In this document: one piece after another, positions 10,487 to 23,180 of the stretch
How positions within the stretch are numbered: the stretch's first letter is position 1
Layout: the number at the start of each line of letters is the position of its first letter
Source of the DNA: Helicostylum pulchrum
Taxonomy: Eukaryota > Mucoromycota > Mucoromycetes > Mucorales > Mucoraceae
Direction of reading: 5' to 3'
NCBI GenBank assembly: GCA_025677825.1
Contig: JAIXMO010000036.1
Coordinates: 248,001 to 312,000, forward strand
DNA length: 64,000 bases
Notes under the pieces: generated by a model
What the model was told of the DNA's origin: nothing
Database searches by the model: none
What the model saw: the letters and a program-made list of their open reading frames with translations, nothing else
Position numbers and translations under genes: made by a program

Positions 10487-10901
10487 GGGCCACCTTTTTA
10501 TATATGTGATATTGAACAACGAAACTTATATTTATTATTACAAGTAAAAAAAAAAAGATACATCCAGCTGGATTTAGAGTATAATCATTGCTATAATTAA
10601 ATTTTTCTTGTACGAAATTACAAGGTATCTTTATCTTTTCTTTTTTACCGAAGATGGTATTTAGATATAAACTTTTCGCGTGAGATGATCGAGTTTAATG
10701 ATGCTGAAAAAACTACGCATATGTATCACTAAATTAAATAAAAAAGCAGAAGGCTTTATTTAAAAAAAAAAAGAAAACATATACGTGTACAAAAAAAGGA
10801 TCATGTATTCTATACAATGTATTTTATAACATTATCAAAATACTATTGGGTAATATATATTATGTTTAAGAGGGGTAACATAAATTTTTGTATCTCACGA
10901 A

Positions 10902-11144
10902 ATGGTGAGCATATTTATTTTTAGCATTCTATCATATAGTTGTGTGGGTGTGGCTAGTTGGAGGGCGTATATACTACGTCTAACTTGTATAACCAATTCT
11001 GGAACTGCAAACAGGATTAAACCGAAAACGATGGTGTTCTGCGTTAATCGCTGTAACAAGCACACAAAAATATCACAACAGCTTGAGCTGCCAGACCTTT
11101 ATAGTTTATGTGAAAGCACAGAACCGAGTAATTACCATTTTTGA
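10902..11144 (+). CDS. Small hypothetical ORF, doubtful
   Basis: An 80-codon ATG-initiated frame (MVSIFIFSILSYSCVGVASW) with a hydrophobic first 25 residues resembling a signal peptide or membrane anchor and several cysteines after it (CITNS, FCVNRCNK). Base composition of this patch is less T/A-run-dominated than the flanks. There is no homologue I know, no neighbour that explains it and no clear promoter. It could equally be a chance frame or part of a decayed element. The rest of 10488-11313 shows no gene. Confidence 0.25.
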   Translation: MVSIFIFSILSYSCVGVASWRAYILRLTCITNSGTANRIKPKTMVFCVNRCNKHTKISQQLELPDLYSLCESTEPSNYHF

Positions 11145-11313
11145 AAGATGGTCAAATAAGCGGACCTCAAGTAAAAAAGTCACTATGATGTCACGCTAGG
11201 CAGAAACGTCATTAGCCGGTTTGAAGCTTTTCTGAACTTGTTTTTTTTGGAAAAGGTCCTCTCGCCTTTTTTTTTTTTTTTTTTCGTTTCTGGTCAAATT
11301 AAGAACAAACATT

Positions 11314-11434
11314 ATGGCAGGAGAGAATTATATCGGTTCAAAGATTTCAGTGAGTTTTTGTTTTGTTTTCAGTTACCTGTAGTTTTTTTTTGTGAGCTAA
11401 AAAAGATTGAAAATTAATACCTGAATGTGTCGTC

Positions 11435-11467
<33 letters not shown>

Positions 11468-13041
11468 TATCTAGCTTATCAGTTTAAGTGATATTCGCTA
11501 TGTTGGTATTCTTCATAGTATCAATGCTCAAGACTCTACGGTTGGTTTGAAGCAGGGTAAGTAAAATAGAGTAGAGATGAAAAAAAAAGGCCAGATTACC
11601 AATATGTAAAAAAAAAAAACCTTAGTTCGTTCATTCGGTACTGAAGGTCGTCGTGGAAAACCTGAAGAGGAGATTCCCGCTTCTGATAATGTTTTCGATT
11701 ACGTTGTTTTCCGTGGATCAGATATTAAGGACCTTCAAGTCTTCGAAGCTCCTCCTAAACCCACGCCTCCTCCTCAACAAGCTGTACCTCAAGATCCTGC
11801 AATTATGGTAAAGATTATTTTTTTGTAGCATATGCTGATGTATACGCAAAATGTATTTATAAAATATATTTTAGAGTATGAGTGGTGGCGGTTATCCTCC
11901 TATGAATCCTTACGTGAACAATGGTATGTACATGCAACCACCTCAACAAACTCCTCCGCCTCAACAACAAAGACAACAAGCTGGTGGTGGTCCTGCTGCT
12001 GCTGCTGCTGGCGGTAGTGGCCAAAAGTACTGGCAACCTTCTTCTTACAATGAACCTGAAAGTGATAAAGCAAAGTTGGAAAAGAATACGTTGGATGAGT
12101 TAAAGGCTGAATTGGAAGAAACAGACGCTTTGCAACCCACGATTAACGAAGCTGCTATTGAGCAATTGGCAAAGAAAGTGAGCGAGTTAAATACCAGTGA
12201 CGATAATATCATCTCTAGCAAAAATATGGAAGATCAACATCATCAACATCAATCTCGTCGCCGTTATGACAACAATTATAACAACAACAACAACAACAAC
12301 AATTATCGTGGTAGAGGTGGTCGTTACAACAACAGCAACAATGAGCGTCAATTCAATGGTAATAAGACAAAGGCGGAATTTTCTATTCCTACATCAGAAT
12401 TCGATTTTGAGGCTTCCAACGCTAAATTCGATAAGAGCGAAATTGTTAAGAAGGATCATGAAGAAGCTGATGATACTGAGGATGAAATTGAAATTCCTGC
12501 ACCCGATGAGTTTTATGACAAGGTAAAAAAAGATAATACGAAGTGATTTTTTTTTCTTATCTGTATATTATTTAGACATCTAGTTTCTTTGACAACATTT
12601 CTTGTGAATCCAAGGAGCGTAATGAACAACGCCAATTAAAGTAAGAAATATACATGTTTAAATAGTTGGGTTACTTATATTTCTATTATTAGTGAACCTC
12701 GTCGTAGTCATTTCCATGAGGAGCGCAAATTGAATTTGGAAACCTTTGGACAAGCTACCGTCGATCAATCTAGATACCGTAATAACTATAGAGGACGTGG
12801 TAATTATCGTGGAGGAAACCGTGGTGGTAATAACAATAACAACGGGTATTATCGCAATAACCGTAATAACAATAACTATAATCCTGGCAATCCTGGCAAC
12901 AACAATGTCAACAACAATGGCGGTTATAGACAAAATAAGGTAATTTTCTTTACTTTAATACACGCAAAAAAAAAAAAGCTTTACTAAACTAGCTTTTTTT
13001 GTCCCCGTTTTTAGCCTCAAGATCAACAAGAAGCTATTTAA
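11314..13041 (+). CDS. SCD6: LSM14/Scd6-family RNA-binding decapping regulator
   Basis: RAP55/LSM14/Scd6 proteins repress translation initiation and promote decapping in P-bodies. Seven exons (11314-11349, 11475-11556, 11626-11807, 11875-12522, 12576-12640, 12693-12939, 13015-13041) give 428 residues. Domain order is diagnostic: N-terminal LSm fold ([19 protein letters not shown], residues 5-25; [16 protein letters not shown]), a Pro/Gln-rich linker, the FDF motif ([14 protein letters not shown], about residue 275), the FFD box ([13 protein letters not shown], formed across an intron), the TFG box ([13 protein letters not shown]) and an RGG/Asn-rich tail ([14 protein letters not shown]). Poly-Asn and RGG tracts are typical of condensate-forming proteins. 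Intron 1 has an uninterrupted run of 31 T before its 3' site. Confidence 0.95.
11436..11466 (+). repeat. 31-nt poly-T tract in SCD6 intron 1
   Basis: Uninterrupted T-run directly upstream of the 3' splice site (CTAG at 11471-11474); serves as an extreme polypyrimidine tract and is prone to length variation. Confidence 0.9.
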
Positions 13042-13257
13042 AAAAATAATAATAATCATATTCTGTACATGTTTCTCTCTCGCGCATCCTCTCACTACCC
13101 TTAAAAACAAAAAACAAAAAAATTATATAAAATACACTTACCCTAATAAAAAAAAGAAAAAAACTGAATCAACTCTTTAAAAAAAAGATTTTTAATAATA
13201 AAATATGAATTAGGTAAATTATTTACAGTCTAAATATCCAAGGATATTTGTGTTAAA

Positions 13258-15236
13258 TTATACTACAGCGGCTTGCTGTTCAGCGTTTACGCTCATGGCT
13301 CTCTCCTTCTTCTTGCGTTGGAACAAGGTAATGATACTATCCCAACCACGCAAGATTTGGTATAAAAGAATGGCAGTGTAGGTGGGAAGTCCAATACCAT
13401 CTAATTCGAAATTACCCCACTTCAAAGTGGTTTGCATAGACGCACCGAGAACAACAGGAATACCTGCAACTAACATGTTGCGGGAGTCTTTAAAATCAAC
13501 CTCGTTTTCGACCCAAATTCTGGCTCCGGAAACAGTAATTAAACCGAAAAGAATAATCGATAAACCACCAAACACACCAGAAGGAATAGTATGAATAGCT
13601 ATCATAATGATTATTTAGCTTTTTACACGAATTTTACTAGTTTTCATATGTTTTCTTACCAGCACCGAATTTTTGAATAAAACCCAAAAAGATAGCAATA
13701 CAAGCAGCAACCAAAAAGATAAGAGTAGAAAAGATTTGGGTAACAGCCTAAAAAAAAAAGTTTATCTATAATTAGTACAAAAAGTTTTTACAAAAAAAAA
13801 AAAGATTTGCGGTCGTACCATAACACCAATGTTTTCGGAATAAGTAGTGGTACCGGGACCACCACCAGCAGCAGAAACAATGGTAGCAAGTGCATCACCC
13901 AAGATAGCACGACCCAAGTATTTATCAAGAGGTTGTTCAGCCATAGAACCAACGGCCTTAATGTGACCCAAGTTTTCAGCTAAAAGTACAACACAGACAG
14001 GTACAATGATACTGATGGCTTGTGCTTCGAATTTGGGTTGAATAAATTTAGGGGCAGCGAACCAGGGAGCGGCATATACTTCAGTGTAATCAATGGCAGG
14101 ACCATGACCGGACCAGCCGACACCAAAGTAAATCAGGTAACCAATCACCATACCAATTAAAATGGGAACACGTTTAAGCATACCAGGCGCATACACACTG
14201 ACCAAAGAAATTAGCATAATCGTAGTGAAGGCCATCCAACTATCAAATGGAGTAGAAGTAGCATTCTTGAAAGCAGACGTAGATAAATGAATACCAATAG
14301 TCATAACAACTGTACCAGTAACAACTATATAAAAAAAAAAAGTGATGTTAGTTTTAAAGCTCCATTTGTAATTCTTTTTTTTAAAAAAAAAGTTTTTATT
14401 CTTCCGAACTTTACCAGGAGGCATAACATAGTTAATCCAATTGTGGCCCAAGAAGAAAATAACTAGGCCAATAGCACCATAGACTATACCACAGACAAGG
14501 ATTCCACCAACAGCAACATCTGCGCGTGCATTACCAGGTCCACTAGGGACATAGTTATAGCCGGTAGCTGATACAACAACACCAATAAAGCCAAACGAAG
14601 AACCAACATATGAAGGAACTGGACCCAGCGTCTGTATTAGTACATGTAAAACCAATAAGGAAAAGTCGCTAAAAGAAATTTTTTACCTTTTCCACCAGTA
14701 ACAATGTAAAAAATAATGGTTCCCACACCGGAAAAGAATAACGCGGCTAATAATAATTTTTTTTTAATTTTTTTTGACAGGTCAAAAATTTTGATTTAAA
14801 AAAAACTTACTGTTGGTATCAAAACCCATCATAAGAGGAGCTAAAAAGAGAGAAAAGTTAGTAAAAAGGAATTGAGCACATATTGATCTGGTGTGTATTA
14901 CCAAGTACAGTGGAACCAAACATTGCCAACACATGTTGAATACCCATCAACAAACATTGAGGAGCAGAAGGTCTTTCATCAATATAAATGATGCCTACAA
15001 TAAAAAAAAATCATTAAATATTGGTTGATTTAAAATATTAAAAAAAAGAAAAAAGTTATTTTACCAGACTTCTTCAACTTGTATTTGGGAAAGTAATCAA
15101 TTAAGGTTTGCATCGAGAAAAACTTGTGTCCAGTGGATATTTCTTTTTCGTTATGAGAAGAGCTTCCGCTCAAGTTCTCTGCCAGATCATGATGTGGCTT
15201 GTAACCTGGGTTAAAATCCTTTTCCGTATTGTCCAT
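13258..15236 (-). CDS. NCS2 (NAT) nucleobase permease, UraA-type signature
   Basis: Plasma-membrane nucleobase transporter of the nucleobase-ascorbate family. Eight exons (15236-15065, 14994-14902, 14840-14811, 14746-14687, 14618-14415, 14324-13819, 13747-13660, 13598-13258) give 497 residues with many hydrophobic helices. Family landmarks: MMGFDTNTALFFSGVGTII, GGKVPSYVGSSFGFI, and the NAT signature reading ENIGVMAVTQ across the exon 6/7 junction. Fungal purine transporters of this family (UapA/UapC) carry QNNGVIALTR, whereas bacterial uracil carriers have the ENIGVMA form, so uracil is the more likely substrate. The two smallest exons are 30 and 60 nt. The first exon codes a polar cytosolic N-terminus. 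Substrate is inferred from the motif only. Confidence 0.9.
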
Positions 15237-15878
15237 CCTTTTTAATTTTTATTTTTATAGGCAAAAAAAAAACAAAAAACAACAACTATGCTTGATGAAA
15301 AAAAAAAAAAAAAAGAAAAAAGAAGAAAAAGAAAAAGAAGAAGAAAAAAAAATGTCGAAATCAAGGTAGCTTAAATACCCTCACACTGGAGGTAGCTTGT
15401 TGAGTAGTAGTAGTTTTAACTTGAGCACCAATCATACTACCCTCGACGGGAACCATGTGATTTGAGAAAAGCTCCTTCCGAGTCTTTTTTTTTTTTTGCG
15501 GGGACTGTTTACGAATATTTTGGCTCCTTGTATAGTATATAGTTTTGTTGAATGATATGGTGCAGAGTAAGTGTACTTACGTACAGCTGAAGTATGAAAA
15601 TGTTTTTAATTTAATGCTTGAATCTGTAAAAGTCTCCAACTATGTGAATTACAAATAAAAAGTTGCATTTATGAAAAAAAAATTACATAGATAGGTTAGC
15701 CCGACACAGATAGAAAACCATCTGTTTTTTTATACATTCATATTATATGTGCAAAAGTCCAAATGAACAGTTTTTTTTTTACAGTGGTAAATCTAAATTA
15801 TTTATCCGGGATATCGTAACACAAACAAATGTAACGTTGAACAATATTAGAAAACGGGTTGTACAAAAATTGTTTATT
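15237..15878. other. Spacer upstream of the NCS2 permease
   Basis: A 640-bp gap between two minus-strand genes: 5' flank of the permease and 3' flank of SEC18. It contains an A/G-rich tract (15298-15352) and no ORF or RNA gene that I can support. Confidence 0.5.
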
Positions 15879-18437
15879 TTATAAGGCCAACATGGTATTA
15901 ACAAACTTCTCGACCTTATCTTCATCCTGTCTAGCCATTTCAATAATCATCAAAAGCTTCTTGACACCAATAGCCAACTTGTTATCCATATTAGCTTCGC
16001 TGAGAATGGAGAGAGCTCTTTCCTTTTCTTCTTCAGTGAATAATTCCAATTGTTGCAAGACAGCATCAATACCTTCCAAAGAAGTAATTGTAGGTACATA
16101 AATTTCAGCAGAGAACTCGTCTGTCATGTCCATTTGCTCCAAAATGTTACGGTGAGTTGTGGTGGCCAAGATCAATAAACGACGATCCTTTGGGGGCTTC
16201 TTTTTCAATAAAACTAAGAGGGCTTGTAATACTGAGTTAGAGAAACGAGGACCAATAGGCACGTAATCTTTAAAAACAAAACAAAAAAGTTAATACACCA
16301 GGAAATAAATACACATGTACATATATAATTCTTATTTTTTTTACCCAAGAGACGCTCAATGGCATCAATAACAATGACACTGAGAGGTGATTTATACGAA
16401 TCGTTAAAGATCTTATTGATTTCGGTAACCTTGGCAGATTCGCTCATACCGACCATAGACTCGGGAGAGATCAACTTGATAAAGGGGAAATCACTTTGCA
16501 TGGCGATAGTAGCAGCAAGAGCCGTCTTACCACTACCAGCAGGACCAGTCAAAAGAACACTAACTAAAGGAGTACGAGAGGATTGTCGTACTTGATCGAC
16601 ATATAATCTTCCATCGACCAGGATTTGTTTGACAGAGGGGCCAAAGGGAATAATATGATTTGCAACGCACTGTTGTAATTCAGCTTCAGAGACACCAAAT
16701 GAAGGAGTGACTTCCTTGAGAGCATTTAAGAAATCGTCCATGCTCACTTTCATATCCTCTACATCAGCAGAGATACCAGCCATGGTACCTACTTTAATGT
16801 GTCGACTAAAGGCGTAAGAGGAAGCAGCTTTAACAACACCAGAAATTTCAGCACCACTGTAATTCTTTGTTAACTCGGCCAATTCATCAAGATTAACGTC
16901 CTCTTCCAAGACATCGTTGGATCTCATTTTATTGGTATGAATAGTTAAAATTTGAAGACGACCCTTTTCATCAGGTAATCCAATTTCCATATGAACTTCA
17001 AGACGACCAGGACGCAACAAGGCTTCATCAATCATATCCTTTCTGTTGGTCATACCGATAATCAAGATATTGTTTAATTGTTCAACACCATCCATCTTTG
17101 CCAACAATTGGTTCACAACTGAATCTCCTACACCGGTATCACCACTTCTACTACCACGCGATTTACAAATAGCGTCTAATTCATCAAAGATGATAATATG
17201 AAGGCCAGATTCTTCTCCCTTGGATCTATATTCTTCTTCAGCATCTGCAAACAACTTACGCACATTCTCTTCGGACTGACCAACAAATTTGGATAAAACT
17301 TCGGGACCACTGACAATTTTGGGCTCCTTGGCATTCAACATTTTACCGATTTGACGGGCCATTAAGGTTTTACCGGTACCTGGAGGACCGTAAAGTAAAA
17401 TACCTTTTACGTGCTGTACACCTAATTTCTCGACAAGTGCAGGTGGGAAAATACGAGATGCAAAAGCTCGACGGAAGATGGCATTAAACTCATCGTCTAA
17501 ACCACCAATACCGAGATCTTCAAATTTGAAATCAGGTTTAATTAAAGCCTTGGCAGTCATTCTTATTTATAAAAAAGTGTTAGAATTTTTGTTTGTTGTA
17601 ATTAAGGTTTATAGAATACTTTACGCCTTCTTTTTGGAAACTTTCAAGTTGACAAATGAACCTTCGACTTTAGAGAATTCAATATTGGTTTCACGCATCA
17701 AAATACCACGAACGGCATCTGTTTGCTTTTCACGACGGGCATCTACTTCACCCTTTTTCAAAACGTTTAAATCAACTACGTCTAAATCAGTTACGGTCAC
17801 TCTAAATTTAATACCACAATATTCAAATACAAAGAACTGTCCCTTGGTAAAGATTTGATTATGGAAGTTCTAAAACAAATACAGTTTTTTAGAATAATAG
17901 ATTTTTTTTTTTTTTTTGCTGTACTTCATAAACACACTTACGACGGAGAAAGCTTTATCGAGTTCTTCTTCCTTGAATTCATCAGGGTATCGGCTACTTT
18001 TTTGAAAGAAATCGATATCTAGTTTCAAGTTACCGAGATAGATATCCATTCCTTCCGAGTGGATATCGTAAGGTTCTACTGTCACTTCTTGTCCTACGGA
18101 GAAACTGGCCCAACGACGGTGAACGCCGTTCATACCAATTTGACCTTTTTTCATGGCTCTATCGATTCTATTATACAGTATTTTATTTAATTTCTTTTTT
18201 TAAAAAAAAATAACTTTTTGTTTAGTTATGTTATTATTTTTTTTACCTAACAGAGAATACAAACTCGCGATCGACAGTAATATAATGAACTTTGGGGTCA
18301 ATAGAACCAGGAGCAACATAAGCATAGTTGCTTAAAGCAGCACTATCAGTAGGACACTGAACAACTTGAAAGAGGCCACTCTTTTCATCGTCATCGCTGT
18401 AATGACGCTGGTCATCATAACGTGCGTAATTTTCCAT
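15879..18437 (-). CDS. SEC18: N-ethylmaleimide-sensitive fusion ATPase (Sec18/NSF)
   Basis: Hexameric AAA ATPase that disassembles SNARE complexes after membrane fusion in all secretory and vacuolar steps. Five exons (18437-18247, 18167-17942, 17869-17625, 17561-16345, 16267-15879) give 755 residues, the size of yeast Sec18. Residues up to about 220 form the N-domain that binds Sec17. D1 has Walker A GPPGTGKT, Walker [11 protein letters not shown], and the arginine-containing [17 protein letters not shown] segment; D2 has Walker A GPAGSGKT and [14 protein letters not shown]2 Walker B has DAIE rather than DELD, as expected for the structural D2 ring. The gene is head-to-head with MSH5, start codons only 165 bp apart. 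Confidence 0.97.
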
Positions 18438-18602
18438 GGTACTTTAATGAGTTTGTAGATGAAAGAAAAAACTACGTGGAAATACAATTGTGCCACAACT
18501 TATCCTTTTTTAAAAATGACCGCATTTTTTATTTAAAAAGCGATCGTTTTTCTTTTGTTTGCCTTTTATCCTACTGCACTTTTTTCTCTTGGATCAAATA
18601 GT
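18438..18602. promoter_or_regulatory. Compact divergent promoter of SEC18 and MSH5
   Basis: Only 165 bp separate the two start codons, so a constitutive secretory gene and a meiotic gene share or abut promoters. The interval has A- and T-runs and a GCGATCG sequence at about 18540; no known meiotic element could be recognised. Confidence 0.5.
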
Positions 18603-19634
18603 ATGGAGATAACAATGTGTATTCAGTGGAAATTCAATTATTTAGGTTGTGCTTACTACTCAAGTCATAGTTTAGAATTACTCTTGATGGAAGATATAAA
18701 GGAATCAGATCAGTTTGAGTATATTACTATGTGTGAGCAGTAAAATGTCTCTCTTTTTTTTTTGCATAAAAAACCTTACGTGTCAATTTTTTATTTGCAG
18801 TGATCGCTCAAATATTACCGAAATTGATCATTCTTCCAGATACAAGTGAGGATGTACTATTCGAGTATTTTGAGAAAGAACATGGTAGCGCAATACAAGC
18901 GTTTTTTAGATATATATCGTTATTTAATCACTTTATATAGGTGCTTCAATTGAAATTAAAAAAATGCGCGCAAAAGATTTTTCGTTTGATAAGGGAAGAT
19001 ATATGTTGTTAAATTGGTTTATTCATAAACTACAATTACAGCAGACTATGTACGAGATGAATGATGATAATCAAAATCTAGCAAATCGAAATATGTTTAT
19101 GGTAGACCCGGAAGAAGGGAGCAGAACACATGCTTATTTGCAGTTAGAGGGTCTTATTCATATAGACACTAGTCATTTGAGTGTAAATGATGTAATATCT
19201 GGTTTTTTTTTTGTGTCCATACTAATATATATATAAAAAAAAGATTGGATGTGCCGGCGTACTACTAAAATACTTGCAAAAAATTGAACAGGAAGAAGGT
19301 ATGGATGGCAGTCAAAACGAACTCTCAATCCAGCCTATCCTACTTCGAAATTTCTCATGGTATAAACGTTTCCCTTTTTTTTTAAAAAAAAACAAAGTTT
19401 CTAAATGGCATACTGTAGTGAAAAATGCATGCATATTAATTCAGACACTATAAAGTAAGTTATTAAAGTATGTGTATAATGACATATGTATATGAATCAT
19501 TTCGTTTTTTTTTTGCAGATCATTATGTATTTTTAATTATGAAACGCACCCAAATATGCATCAAACGCACGGAAAAGAAAGTCTTTCGTTATTTGGTACG
19601 TAATAGAGAAATATATGTATACACGTGCGCATTA

Positions 19635-19670
<36 letters not shown>

Positions 19671-22550
19671 GTCTTTTGAATAGAACTAGCAGTGTATTAG
19701 GAAAGCGTTTGTTTACAGAATGGGTATCAAAGCCTACAACAGATAAAGACGTACTAGATTATCGTCACGAGTCCATTCGGTTCTTCTTGCAAATTGATAT
19801 GCGAGATATCGTATTAGATTTGTCTAGTCACCTGAAGCATATCAAAAACATACATCAGCTATTAACTAAGTTAAAAGAAAGTAAAGCAACTTCAAGCGAT
19901 TGGCAAAATATCCTTAAAGTAAGTTTTTTTTTTAAAAAACAAAAAGATGCATAGTTTTTCACACTAAACAAAATATTTGAAGTTTGCATATTATACTATT
20001 CGTATATTGAGTTTGTTGGATCAAGCCTATCGGTATGGATCTGATATATCGTTTATGAAAAATACAAGACAGTATATACCTATTGCAGAAGTTATGAAAT
20101 TTGTAGGATCAGATATAGATGACATTGTAAAGTGTTCAAGTAAAGAGACCTTTTTTTTAAAAAAAAAATACGCAACTAATATAGCGATGGTATAATTAGA
20201 TTGATTTCGAAACAAGCAAAGCAGAAGGTAGAATTATTGTAAAGGAGAAGGTGGATGCTGTAAGTAAAATACACATGATATACGAAGTAGCCGACTTATA
20301 ACCCATACTTAGGAATTAGAATTACTTCGAGATAAATACGAAGCTTTGGATACTTATTTGGTAGCTTATCTTATACTACCTAGAGAATTTTATGCTAAAA
20401 TATTTTTTTTAATTGTAAATAGCTTCAAATATCTCAAGAGATTAGCGTTGGGTTACCAGTAGGGTTAGGCGCTATATTAAATGTAGTGTACTTTCCTCAA
20501 TTAGGGTACTTGATTACGCTACCACAGTGTCGAGCTAATTCAGGTGACAACAGAAGTACCAGTAGCGGTATTAGTAGTCATGTTGGTCATTATTATGCTA
20601 GATACTTGAGCGGGTTTGAGTTGCAGGTAAATAAATCATTTAATTTTATATATACGTTTATCAATAACTTTTTTACCTAGTTTACAACTACGGAAAATAT
20701 GTATTATAAAAATGATAGAATGAAAGGTAATAAGTAATATATTTCGTAAATTATTTTACTTACATAAAATACAGAACTTGATGAAACTATTGGAGATATT
20801 CATGCAATGATTGCGGATAAAGAAATTGAAATTATCCAGGGGTTATCGGAACGCGTTTTACAACACACAGATCATTTTTCTAAGGCATCAACGTTACTAT
20901 CAGAACTAGACTGGTAAAGAACAACAATAGAATTTAAATATCTAAGGTTTTTTTTTTTCGCTGATCTTTTTTTCCTGTAGTTTATTATCGCTTTCTTTGG
21001 CGGCATTAAGGTTCAACTATGTAGAACCTATAATGACGATGGATGATTCTCTGATTATTACTCAAGGAAGGTAGGTTTTTTGCTGTTGTTGTTGTTTGTG
21101 TGTGTATGAAATAACCAAGGTTTTTTTCTTAAAAAAAAAGACATCCATTACAAGAATTATGTGTTGATGTGTTTATTCCAAACGATACCTACTTGCAAGG
21201 TGGGAAGGGTTTTATTAGTAGAAAGACTGACAAATTATCAAGTTTCTATCAAAGCGAATATCTAACGCAACCAGAGAATCAATCAGCCAGTGGCACAAAG
21301 AGACCTACTACACTAACAAAAGAGAGCAATGTAACTTTGGAACCAACAACGGAAGCAGTTCCAGTAGAACAGAACACAGAAAGTGAAACAAAGACACAAG
21401 ATATTAATAGTGTTCAAATTGTAACGGGAGCCAACTTTTCAGGGAAAAGTGTTTACTTGAAACAAATTGCACTTATTGTCTATATGGCTCATATTGGAAG
21501 GTTAATATTATTTACTCTGAGATGAAATATATATGATTACATACTGATGCTAAGTAATTGTAGTTATGTACCAGCGGAAAAAGCAATCATTGGTATTACA
21601 GATAAATTGTTTACAAGAATTCAAACCTCAGAAACAGTATCCAAGGTATTCTTTTGTTTGTTTACATTAAATTGACATACAAAAAAAAAAAACTCATTTT
21701 CAATTTAGCCACAGAGTGCGTTTGCTTTTGACTTACAACAAATATGTCGAGCTTTAAATAATTCAACGAATCATAGTCTAGTTATAATCGATGAATTCGG
21801 AAAGGTAAAAAAATCTATCTAGAATATCTCACTCCCACCTCATGTGTTCTCTCCTTTACACAAAAAGAATTTTACTCCTCGATCATTACACGCGCTAATA
21901 AACCTATAGGGAACCGATAGCTCGGATGGTGCAGCATTATTCTGTTCAGTTATAGGATACTTTTTATCGAAATGCGAAACATGTCCTAAAATAGTAGCCA
22001 GTACACACTTTCATGGTATTGTGACTGTGACAATAATACACGTCAAAAAATAACAATAGTGTTGCTTGAATTAAATTTTATAATACTTGTATAGATGTAA
22101 TAAGTCAAGATATATTATCAGCACAAGATGGTATCACCTTATCTCAAACCGAAATCTTGAGCCGTCAACTTAGAACAGAACAGGAAGAAAATGATCCAGG
22201 AGAAGAAGGAGACGAAGTTGTATTCTTGTATCGTATTGTACCTGGAAAAGGGCCTAGTGCTTCCTACGGAATATGGTGTGCTGGTATTGCAGGGTTACCA
22301 TCTAGCACAATCGAAAGAGGTAGTTAACTAATACGGATACGTATGTCTATTTTGTTTAACTGTGTACATTTAAATAGCAATTGAATTATCCGAATACTTT
22401 CAAAATGATAAGCCAATCGAAAAAATTAGTACAGATCAAGAAAATTATAAAATGCTGAAACTCATCAAGAATGATTTCCTTGAAGCAGATATAAGTCAAA
22501 TAGATGCAAGCGATTTGATATCATCTATTGAATCATTATTTAAAATGTAA
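18603..22550 (+). CDS. MSH5: Meiotic MutS homologue Msh5
   Basis: MutS-family protein that pairs with Msh4 and stabilises meiotic crossover intermediates in the nucleus. About 20 exons can be strung together, most with clear GT-AG junctions; microexons include one for EKCMHINSDTIK and one for TTTENMYYKNDRMK. Landmarks: N-terminal MCIQWKFNYLGCAYYSSHSL, core SLCIFNYETHPNMH and LLNRTSSVLGKRLFTEW, clamp/lever helices (20,000-20,930), ATPase TGANFSGKSVYLKQIAL, signature FTRIQTSETVSK, Walker B SLVIIDEFGKGT (FGKGT is typical of Msh5, not Msh4) and STHFH. A 60-residue polar insert separates VFIPND from the Walker A. Walker A has Ala in place of the usual Pro. The start is the first in-frame ATG after an open TTG-led frame; a further 5' exon is not excluded. 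Confidence 0.93.
19639..19668 (+). repeat. (AT)n microsatellite in an MSH5 intron
   Basis: About 14 AT repeats abut the 3' splice site of the intron before the exon starting GLLNRTSS; the repeat replaces the usual T-tract. Confidence 0.85.
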
Positions 22551-23180
22551 AAGAAGCTTGCTACATGTACGAATTTATTTTACAGCTAGTAAAAAGTACA
22601 ACGCACACTATATTAAAAAATCGACTTGGCTATATTTATACTTTTTTTTTTTTTTTTTTGGACTTGACAGCAGTGAAAGATAACATACGTATATAATTTG
22701 TAACAATAGTAATAAGAACTAAAAAATGGTTTCTTTTTCTTGTATAAATCAAGAAATTACAAGAAAAAAAAAAAAAAAAAAAAACTATTATTAGGAGAAG
22801 GGGACGAAAAGCATATGATGGGGAAAAACGAGAATTGCACCTTTGTTTACTTTGTGTTTAACACAAGCAAACCACACTTTAGTGTCTACACTACATATGA
22901 TACAGTGCAGTAATTTTTTTATTTCTTTTTTTTAAAAAAAAAAGGTTGTTACAAATAGTTGTCGGTGGCAAAAAAAACAAAAACCCTCCAAATTCCCCAA
23001 TTAAGCAAAAAAGAACGTCCCCTTAGCAAAAAAAAAAATTGGTGGTATTATTTTAATTATTTATATTCTTTTGCTATTTTTGAACTTGGCACTATATTTA
23101 TCTTTTCTTTTCTTTTTCCTTTTCCTTTTTTTTTTCCCTCTTTTTTTTTCTTCTTATTTTTTTCTTGAATATATATATAA
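22551..23180. other. Spacer between MSH5 and the YCK-type kinase
   Basis: About 630 bp, with a 21-A run at 22764-22784, a T8A10-type tract at 22925-22944 and strong pyrimidine-rich sequence (23100-23165) just before the kinase start. That CT-rich stretch is a plausible core promoter. I see no gene. Confidence 0.6.

Noticed and set aside
12197..12526. Alternate-frame ORF in SCD6 rich in Ile/Thr
   Set aside because: Shadow of an Asn codon repeat in the true frame, which has the FDF and FFD motifs.
18555..18602. Upstream extension of MSH5 starting at TTG
   Set aside because: No ATG, and family similarity begins at MCIQW after the ATG at 18603.
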